Made by a program: the position numbers and the translations under genes. Positions 58,112-64,000 of a stretch of DNA of 64,000 bases are shown in pieces. The stretch comes from Arthrobacter sp. V1I9 (GTDB lineage: Bacteria; Actinomycetota; Actinomycetes; Actinomycetales; Micrococcaceae): positions 3,906,001-3,970,000 of the forward strand of contig NZ_JAUSYU010000001.1 in the NCBI RefSeq assembly GCF_030817075.1, read 5' to 3'. Numbering within the stretch: the first letter of the stretch is position 1; every line of letters begins with the position of its first letter. A model generated the notes under the pieces. It had not been told where the DNA came from. It searched no databases and saw nothing but the letters and a program-made list of their open reading frames with translations.

Positions 58112-59797
58112 TCAGAGCCCGAGTTCCTCCAGGACCGGCAGCTTCTCCCGCACCCACGCGCGCGCCTCGGTGGCGCTGGGGGCAGACAAGGCAAGCTTGG
58201 CCAGCTGCTGCGCCTCATCCAGGGTGACCGTCTTCAGCACCGCTGCAACGGCGGCAAGGGACCGGGCGGTCATGGACAGCGTTGCCACGCCCAGGCCGGT
58301 CAGTACGACGGCGAGGGCAGGGTCCGCGGCCGCCTCGCCGCAGACGCCCACGGGCTTGTTGCTGCCCTCGGCCCGTGAGCCCTCCACAGTCAGCCCGACC
58401 AGGCGCAGGACTGCAGGCTGCCAAGGGGTGTTGAGGTTGGCGAGCGGGCCAAGCTGGCGGTCCGCGGCCATGGCGTACTGGGTCAGGTCGTTGGTGCCCA
58501 GGCTCGCGAAACCCACTTCGCGGAGGATGGCTTCAGCAGTGAGGGCAGCGGACGGGACCTCCACCATCACGCCGGGGGTCTTGATGCCGGCATCTGCACA
58601 CATGGAGGCAAAGCGGGCAGCCTCTTCCGCCGTCGAAATCATGGGGGCCATGACCCACACATCCGCTTCCGACTGCTTCTCCGCCAGCGCGATGGCTTCC
58701 AGCTGGCGGTCCAGGACGCCCGGCGTGGTGAAGTCCGTGCGGTAGCCGCGGACGCCCAGGGCGGGATTGGGCTCCGTGGAGTCGGTCAGGAACGGGAGCG
58801 GCTTGTCGGCGCCGGCATCGAGCGTCCGCAGGACCACCTTTTTGCCCGGGAAGGCGTCAAATACGCTCTTGTAGGCCGCGGCCTGCTCTTCCACGGAGGG
58901 TTCGGTATCCCGTTCCAGGAAGCAGAACTCGGTGCGGAAGAGGCCCACGCCCTGGGCGCCCAGCTTGGCGGCCGCCTCGGCGTCCTTGCCGCCGCCCACG
59001 TTGGCGAGCAACGGCACAAGGTGGCCATCCGCCGTCGCGCCCGTTCCGCTGAACTCGGCCAGCAGCGAAGCGGTGGCCGCCCATGCCTCCGCCGCTGCCA
59101 GCAGGGACTGGTCAGGCTCGGACGTGATGCTGCCCGCCGCGCCGTCAACATACACTTCGGTGCCATCCGGAAGTTCGTCCACGCCGACGGCCGCCACGAC
59201 GGCGGGAAGGCCGAGCGAGCGGGCGATGATGGCGGTGTGGGACTGGGGCCCGCCGCCCGCGGTGACAAGGGCCAGGACCTTGTTCGGGTCCAGGGTGGCG
59301 GTGTCGGCCGGGGCCAGATCCTCGGCCACCAGGACAAAGGGGGTGCTGGACGCGGGGATGCCGGGCGCGGGAACACCGCGCAGTTCGGCGACGATGCGGG
59401 CTCGCACATCCAGGACGTCGGTGGCGCGCTCGGCCATGTAGCCGCCCAGGTTGTGCAGCATTTCCGAGACGGAGGAACCGGACTCCCAGATGGCGCGTTC
59501 ACCCGACATGCCGCGGGCAATGAGCTTGGCGGCACCCTTGATCAGCATGGTGTCCTTGGCCATCAGCGCCGTGGCTTCAAGGACTGCTTTGCCGTCGCCG
59601 GTGGCGTGGGCTGCGCGGGCCTTGAGTTCGTCATGCACTGCCTGGGATGCCGCCTTCAGGGCTGCTGTGGCTTCCTCGGCGGTGGTCCCTGCTGCCAGCT
59701 GTTCGCCGGCGGGAGGTTCGCTGATGGGTTTGGGCATCTGCCGCACGGTGCCGATAACGCGGCCTGGACTGACGCCTACTCCTGGGAAGTTCTGCAC
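58112..59797 (-). CDS. ptsI: PTS enzyme I
   Basis: Enzyme I (561 residues) takes phosphate from phosphoenolpyruvate and passes it to HPr. The phospho-His is in TAGGGPQSHTAIIARSLGLP. The C-terminal PEP-binding domain has QGVGLFRTEFCFLERDTEPS, VVLRTLDAGADKPLPFL and the active-site Cys in KPVGVCGEAAADP. Length is typical. The HPr gene is not in the window. It is divergent from the TetR gene and serves the mannitol enzyme II next door and any other PTS. Confidence 0.95.
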   Translation of the reverse strand: MQNFPGVGVSPGRVIGTVRQMPKPISEPPAGEQLAAGTTAEEATAALKAASQAVHDELKARAAHATGDGKAVLEATALMAKDTMLIKGAAKLIARGMSGERAIWESGSSVSEMLHNLGGYMAERATDVLDVRARIVAELRGVPAPGIPASSTPFVLVAEDLAPADTATLDPNKVLALVTAGGGPQSHTAIIARSLGLPAVVAAVGVDELPDGTEVYVDGAAGSITSEPDQSLLAAAEAWAATASLLAEFSGTGATADGHLVPLLANVGGGKDAEAAAKLGAQGVGLFRTEFCFLERDTEPSVEEQAAAYKSVFDAFPGKKVVLRTLDAGADKPLPFLTDSTEPNPALGVRGYRTDFTTPGVLDRQLEAIALAEKQSEADVWVMAPMISTAEEAARFASMCADAGIKTPGVMVEVPSAALTAEAILREVGFASLGTNDLTQYAMAADRQLGPLANLNTPWQPAVLRLVGLTVEGSRAEGSNKPVGVCGEAAADPALAVVLTGLGVATLSMTARSLAAVAAVLKTVTLDEAQQLAKLALSAPSATEARAWVREKLPVLEELGL

Positions 59798-59922
59798 TGA
59801 AGGTCCTCATTCTCTGCCGGTTGCCAGGCCCGCCGATGTTGTCCGGCGCCATGCCGGTCCGCCGGAGGACTGCTACGTCCGGAAGCGGGAAACGTGCCTG
59901 AAAAAAATTGTATGTGATTCAG

Positions 59923-59952
59923 TTCATATAGCAATGCTATAGGTGCTAGGGT
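59923..59952 (+). promoter_or_regulatory. TetR promoter and operator by the mannitol genes
   Basis: TATAGCA-A-TGCTATA (59927-59941) is a perfect 7+1+7 palindrome between TTCATA (59923-59928) and TAGGGT (59947-59952), plausible -35 and -10 boxes. The -10 ends 7 bases before the ATG at 59960, so the transcript is probably leaderless and the TetR protein probably controls itself here. Divergent ptsI control from the same site is possible. Confidence 0.6.
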
Positions 59953-59959
59953 AGCGGTT

Positions 59960-60688
59960 ATGAGTTTGGATGGCCAGCTTCCCCCCAAAATGCGGCTGCT
60001 CCGTGCAGCGGCAGAACTGCTGGCAAATTCTGCGGGAGCGCCCGTCTCCACCCGCCAAATCACGCAACTGGCAGGGGTGACGGCGCCCACGCTGTACCAC
60101 CACTTCGGTGACAAGGAAGGCTTGTTTGACGCCGTCGTCGCCGCAGGGTTTGAAGAATATGTTGCGGGCGAAAGGGACTTCGCCCCCTCCGGACAGCCGC
60201 TCGAGGATATCCGGAGAATGTGGGACAACCACGTGCAGTTCGGGCTCAACCAGCCGGAGCTGTACCTGGTGATGTTCGGCAATATCCGCCCGGAAAGCCG
60301 CCCCGCCATCGTTGCCGATGCCGAGGCGCTGATGGAGGAGATGTTGAACAAGGCAGCGGTGGCGGGCCAGCTGAACGTCCAGCCCAGGGAGGCGGCCAGG
60401 TCCATCCTGGCGGCGAACGTGGGCGTGACGCTGATGCTGATTGCGGAACCCGCCTCCGACCGGAACCTAGAACTGTCCACCATGACCCGGGACGCCATGA
60501 TCTTCGCGGTGTCCGCGGAGCCCGCCAACGGCGCGGCCCCGGGCAGCGCCGGAAAATCCTCGGTGGTGGTGGCAGCGATCGCCCTGAACGCCGCACTTCA
60601 GGCCTCGCACTCAGACCAGCTCTCCAGCTCGGAACTCAAACTCTTCCTCGAATGGCTTCACCGGATCTCCACCAGCCCGGCCGGCTGA
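59960..60688 (+). CDS. TetR-family regulator of the mannitol region
   Basis: A 242-residue TetR repressor. RQITQLAGVTAPTLYHHFGD is the recognition helix, followed by KEGLFDAVVAAG. The ligand domain is typical, and the C-terminal tail is about 25 residues longer than usual. Its gene is followed 84 bases later by mannitol EIICBA on the same strand, so it may control mannitol uptake. This is inferred from position. Confidence 0.85.
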   Translation: MSLDGQLPPKMRLLRAAAELLANSAGAPVSTRQITQLAGVTAPTLYHHFGDKEGLFDAVVAAGFEEYVAGERDFAPSGQPLEDIRRMWDNHVQFGLNQPELYLVMFGNIRPESRPAIVADAEALMEEMLNKAAVAGQLNVQPREAARSILAANVGVTLMLIAEPASDRNLELSTMTRDAMIFAVSAEPANGAAPGSAGKSSVVVAAIALNAALQASHSDQLSSSELKLFLEWLHRISTSPAG

Positions 60689-60772
60689 AAAGCGCCACAC
60701 AGTTCCACCAGTACGTCGTTGTAAGTATCGGACCATCCTGCGGAGCAGCGGGAATGACGGTTAGGAAATCAC

Positions 60773-62845
60773 ATGGCAACAGAGACAGTTGCGAAACCCC
60801 GCACCAGCGTGCGGGTTGGCGTCCAGAAATTCGGGACGTTCCTGTCCGGAATGATCATGCCCAACATCGGCGCGTTCATCGCCTGGGGGCTCATCACGGC
60901 TCTCTTCATTGAAAAGGGCTGGCTGCCTGTTCCGCAGCTGGGCGGGTTCGGCGAGACAAACGGTGTGCCGAACACAGGCCTTGTGGGGCCGATGATCACG
61001 TACCTGCTGCCCCTCCTGATCGGCTACACCGGCGGCAAGATGGTCTACGACGTCCGCGGCGGCGTGGTGGGCGCCATCGGCACCATGGGCGTGATTGTGG
61101 GTGCCGGCATCCCCATGTTCATCGGCGCCATGATCATGGGCCCGCTGGGCGGCTGGACCATGAAGAAGATCGATTCGATCTGGGACGGCAAGATCCGCCC
61201 CGGCTTCGAGATGCTGGTCAACAACTTCTCGGCAGGCATCTGGGGTGCACTGCTTGCCATGCTTGGCTTCTATGCGATCGCTCCGGTGGTCTCGGCGTTC
61301 AGCGCCGGTGCCGGCAATGTGGTCCAGTTCCTGGTCAACAACGGCCTGCTGCCGCTGACCAGCATTTTCATCGAACCTGCAAAGGTCCTCTTCCTCAACA
61401 ATGCCATCAACCACGGCGTGCTGACCCCGCTGGGCGTCCAGCAGTCACTGGAGCAGGGTAAGTCGATCCTGTTCCTGCTTGAGGCCAACCCGGGCCCGGG
61501 CCTTGGCATCCTGCTGGCTTACATGTTCTTCGGCCGCGGCGCAGCCAAGGCGTCCGCCCCCGGTGCCGCCATCATCCACTTCCTGGGCGGCATCCACGAG
61601 ATCTACTTCCCGTACGTGCTGATGCGCCCGCTGCTGATCCTGGCTGCCATCGCCGGCGGCATGACCGGCATCGCCACCCTGGCCATCACCAACTCCGGCC
61701 TGGTTGCACCGGCTGCCCCGGGTTCCATCTTCGCTGTGCTTGCCCAGACCTCACGTGACAGCTACATCGGCGTCATCCTCGCGGTCCTGCTGGCCACGGC
61801 GGTGTCCTTCCTGGTGGCCTCGGTCATCATGAAGACCACCCGCCACAGCGACGAGGGCGACCTGAACGCTGCCACCTCCAGGATGGAGCAGATGAAGGGC
61901 AAGAAGAGCTCCGTTTCGTCCACCCTCACCGGCGCAGGCGCCGCTGCCGGCGGCGGCGGGGTTGGTGTCCTGGCGGGACCGGTGCGGAACATTGTTTTCG
62001 CGTGCGACGCCGGCATGGGCTCGAGTGCCATGGGAGCCTCCGTGCTGCGCAACAAGATCAAGGCCGCCGGCTTCCCGGACGTCAAGGTCACCAACGCCTC
62101 CATCGCCAACCTCAAGGATGACTATGACGTTGTGGTCACCCATCAGGACCTGACCGAACGCGCCAAGCCGGCCACGTCCAGCGCGGTCCACTACTCCGTT
62201 GACAATTTCATGAGCAGTCCGGAATACGACGAGATCGTGGAGCTGGTCAGGGATAGCAACACCGAAGGTTCAGTGGCAACGGAAGGCCCGGACGCCGGTG
62301 CGGGAACGCCGGGCGGAGCCTCCGCCTCTGGACCTGCGACGGGCGTAGCCGGCGCAGCTGCCGCAGGCACCGCCGTCGGAACATCCGAAACCGAAGCGTC
62401 AGCAACTGGAACCGCCGAAATCCTGGCCCGGGAAAGCGTAGTGCTCCGCGGAACGGCCACTACCCGTGACGCCGCCATCGACGAAGCCGGCCGGCTGCTG
62501 CTGGCCCGCGGGGCCGTGGACGAGGATTACGTCCGGGCCATGCACGAGCGCGAGCAGTCAGTGTCCACGTACATGGGCAGCTTCCTGGCCATCCCGCACG
62601 GAACCAACGCGGCGAAGGACCACATCCGGAAGTCCGCAGTGTCCGTGATCCGCTATCCGGAAGGCATCGACTGGAACGGCAAGCAGGTCAAGTTCGTCGT
62701 GGGCGTCGCCGGCATCAACAACGAACACCTGCACATCCTGTCCTCCATCGCGAAGGTCTTCACCAACAAGGAACAGGTGGCCCGGCTGGAGGCCGCAACG
62801 TCCGAGGACGAGGTCCTGGAGCTCTTCGGAAAGGTCAACGCATAG
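60773..62845 (+). CDS. mtlA: PTS mannitol transporter EIICBA
   Basis: A 690-residue enzyme II with all three domains. EIIC, about residues 1-345, has helices with FLSGMIMPNIGAFIAWGLI and the substrate loop GGIHEIYFPYVLMRP. EIIB, about 400-485, has the phospho-Cys in VFACDAGMGSSAMGASVL. A linker of about 50 residues rich in Gly/Ala/Thr follows. EIIA, about 545-690, has the phospho-His in FLAIPHGTNAAKDHIRKSAV. It brings in mannitol as mannitol 1-phosphate. AGGA lies before the ATG. The stop overlaps the mtlD GTG by one base. Confidence 0.95.
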   Translation: MATETVAKPRTSVRVGVQKFGTFLSGMIMPNIGAFIAWGLITALFIEKGWLPVPQLGGFGETNGVPNTGLVGPMITYLLPLLIGYTGGKMVYDVRGGVVGAIGTMGVIVGAGIPMFIGAMIMGPLGGWTMKKIDSIWDGKIRPGFEMLVNNFSAGIWGALLAMLGFYAIAPVVSAFSAGAGNVVQFLVNNGLLPLTSIFIEPAKVLFLNNAINHGVLTPLGVQQSLEQGKSILFLLEANPGPGLGILLAYMFFGRGAAKASAPGAAIIHFLGGIHEIYFPYVLMRPLLILAAIAGGMTGIATLAITNSGLVAPAAPGSIFAVLAQTSRDSYIGVILAVLLATAVSFLVASVIMKTTRHSDEGDLNAATSRMEQMKGKKSSVSSTLTGAGAAAGGGGVGVLAGPVRNIVFACDAGMGSSAMGASVLRNKIKAAGFPDVKVTNASIANLKDDYDVVVTHQDLTERAKPATSSAVHYSVDNFMSSPEYDEIVELVRDSNTEGSVATEGPDAGAGTPGGASASGPATGVAGAAAAGTAVGTSETEASATGTAEILARESVVLRGTATTRDAAIDEAGRLLLARGAVDEDYVRAMHEREQSVSTYMGSFLAIPHGTNAAKDHIRKSAVSVIRYPEGIDWNGKQVKFVVGVAGINNEHLHILSSIAKVFTNKEQVARLEAATSEDEVLELFGKVNA

Positions 62846-64000
62846 TGAAGGCAGTACATTTCGGCGCCGGAAACATTGGGCGGGGCTTCGTGGGCCTGCT
62901 CCTGCACAACGCAGGCTACGAGGTGGTGTTCGCCGACGTCGCCGAGGAGCTCATCAACCAGCTCGCCACAGCGGACAGCTACGCCGTACACGAAGTGGGG
63001 GAGAACCCCGCGGTGCGGACCGTGAACAACTTCCGGGCATTGAATTCCAACACGCAGGAGGAAGAGCTCATCGCGGAAATCGCGACGGCGGACATCGTCA
63101 CCACCGCAGTGGGGCCGCACATCCTCAAGTTCGTGGCTCCGGCCATCGCCAGGGGCATCGTGGCCAGGGGGACCGGGCTGGCCCCGCTGCAGGTGATGGC
63201 CTGTGAGAATGCCATTAACGCCACGGACATCCTGGCCAAGGAGGTGGCCTCCCAGCCGGGTGCCACCGCCGGGGTGCTGGACGGCAAAGCGGTGTTCGCC
63301 AACACCGCCGTGGACCGCATCGTCCCCAACCAGGAAGCCGGCCAGGGCCTGGACGTCACGGTGGAGACGTTCTACGAATGGGTCATCGACCGCACCGCCT
63401 TTGCCGGTGCCGCCCCGGAAATTCCGGGCGCCACCTTTGTGGACGAGCTCTCGCCCTACATTGAGCGGAAGCTGTTCACCGTCAACACCGGCCACGCTTC
63501 GGCTGCCTACTTTGGATACGAGGCGGGTTTGGAGAAAATTTCCGACGCCATGGCGGACCAGGACGTTGCCGAGGACGTCCGGGCGGTGCTGGAGGAAACC
63601 AAGCAGCTCCTGGTGGCAAAACACGGTTTCAGCAATGACGAGCAGGAGGCCTACGTCCAGAAGATCCTGGTCCGGTTCTCCAACCCGTACCTGCCCGATA
63701 CCGTGAACCGGGTGGGGCGTGCTCCGCTCCGCAAGCTGAGCCGGCACGAGCGGTTTATCGGACCGGCCGCGGAACTGGCCGAACGCGGTGTGGTGCCGGA
63801 GGCGCTCCTGGGCGCCATCGCCGGCGCCCTGCGGTTTACCGATCCTGCTGATGCCGAGGCAACAGAGCTGGCCGGCATCCTGGCGTCGTCCAGCCCGGAA
63901 GAGGCCACTGCCCGGATCACCGGCCTGGAGCCCGGGCACCCGCTTTTCAACGCCGTCTCCACACTTGTGGAGGAGCGGCAGGCGGAGGTCACCCGCACCT
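62845..64000 (+). CDS. mtlD: Mannitol-1-phosphate 5-dehydrogenase, partial at window end
   Basis: At least 385 codons from GTG at 62845, running off the right edge without a stop, so only the last residues are missing. MKAVHFGAGNIGRGFVGLLL is the NAD-binding start of the polyol dehydrogenase family. The catalytic segment is RKLFTVNTGHASAAYFGY, with the Lys and His of the MtlD active site. It oxidises mannitol 1-phosphate to fructose 6-phosphate. It overlaps mtlA by one base, so transporter and enzyme are coupled. Confidence 0.95.
   Translation, partial: MKAVHFGAGNIGRGFVGLLLHNAGYEVVFADVAEELINQLATADSYAVHEVGENPAVRTVNNFRALNSNTQEEELIAEIATADIVTTAVGPHILKFVAPAIARGIVARGTGLAPLQVMACENAINATDILAKEVASQPGATAGVLDGKAVFANTAVDRIVPNQEAGQGLDVTVETFYEWVIDRTAFAGAAPEIPGATFVDELSPYIERKLFTVNTGHASAAYFGYEAGLEKISDAMADQDVAEDVRAVLEETKQLLVAKHGFSNDEQEAYVQKILVRFSNPYLPDTVNRVGRAPLRKLSRHERFIGPAAELAERGVVPEALLGAIAGALRFTDPADAEATELAGILASSSPEEATARITGLEPGHPLFNAVSTLVEERQAEVTRT

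Noticed and set aside
1..64000. tRNA, rRNA, CRISPR arrays, insertion sequences, attachment sites or an origin
   Set aside because: None was seen on reading either strand; no direct-repeat arrays, transposase motifs or tRNA-like cloverleaf ends were recognised.

Overview
The window is high-GC DNA from an actinobacterium. Gene content and protein style fit the Micrococcaceae (Arthrobacter/Pseudarthrobacter type): LigC-type ligase plus stand-alone LigD-type polymerase, a DUF222-HNH protein, a three-gene PntAA/PntAB/PntB transhydrogenase, PucR next to alanine dehydrogenase, and a mannitol PTS. The genus is inferred from content, not searched. I see no rRNA, tRNA, CRISPR array, insertion sequence or prophage; it reads as ordinary chromosome with patches of gene decay.

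Layout. 1-5.5 kb: start of a GH13 alpha-amylase-family gene coupled to a flavin oxidoreductase, a frameshifted AEC transporter, ligC, and a DUF222-HNH gene cut by an in-frame TAG. 5.5-10.6 kb: an Opp/Dpp-type ABC importer behind a candidate DtxR/IdeR iron box. 10.7-11.2 kb: a scar fusing an internally deleted MHS transporter to the tail of an IclR regulator. 11.2-18 kb: YjbR-like protein, transhydrogenase operon, diacylglycerol kinase, ACT-domain membrane protein, FUSC protein. 18-24 kb: TetR/FAD-monooxygenase divergent pair and an Fe/thiamine/polyamine-type ABC importer. 24-29 kb: thioesterase, GNAT, MarR regulator, a small unknown protein coupled to a Ser/Thr kinase, a phosphatase, purB. 29-31 kb: a WXG100-like protein with an alpha/beta hydrolase. 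31.4-34.8 kb: pectin degradation (pectate lyase and a fused acetylesterase-pectinesterase) behind paired LacI-type operators. 35-40 kb: aminotransferase and a branched-chain 2-oxoacid dehydrogenase operon. 40-46.6 kb: PAP2 phosphatase, USP, PLP aminotransferase, GerMN lipoprotein, LigD-type polymerase, FMN reductase/TetR pair. 46.6-52.9 kb: a second peptide-type ABC importer with a structured leader. 53-58 kb: Gfo/Idh/MocA oxidoreductase, ald with PucR, HTH protein, hydrolase. 58-64 kb: ptsI, TetR, mannitol EIICBA and mtlD.

How genes work together. Pectate lyase and the fused esterase would deacetylate, demethylate and cut pectin outside the cell. The mannitol enzyme II feeds mannitol 1-phosphate to mtlD using phosphate from enzyme I. 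The aminotransferase and the E1/E2 genes suggest branched-chain amino acid catabolism. PntAA/AB/B balances NADH and NADPH.

Quality caution. Four genes (AEC transporter, purB, PAP2, PLP aminotransferase) carry single-base frameshifts, and two (DUF222-HNH, alpha/beta hydrolase) carry in-frame TAG codons. Because purB is normally needed for purine synthesis, at least some indels are probably sequence errors. TAG is used as the normal stop by many intact genes here, so it is not reassigned.
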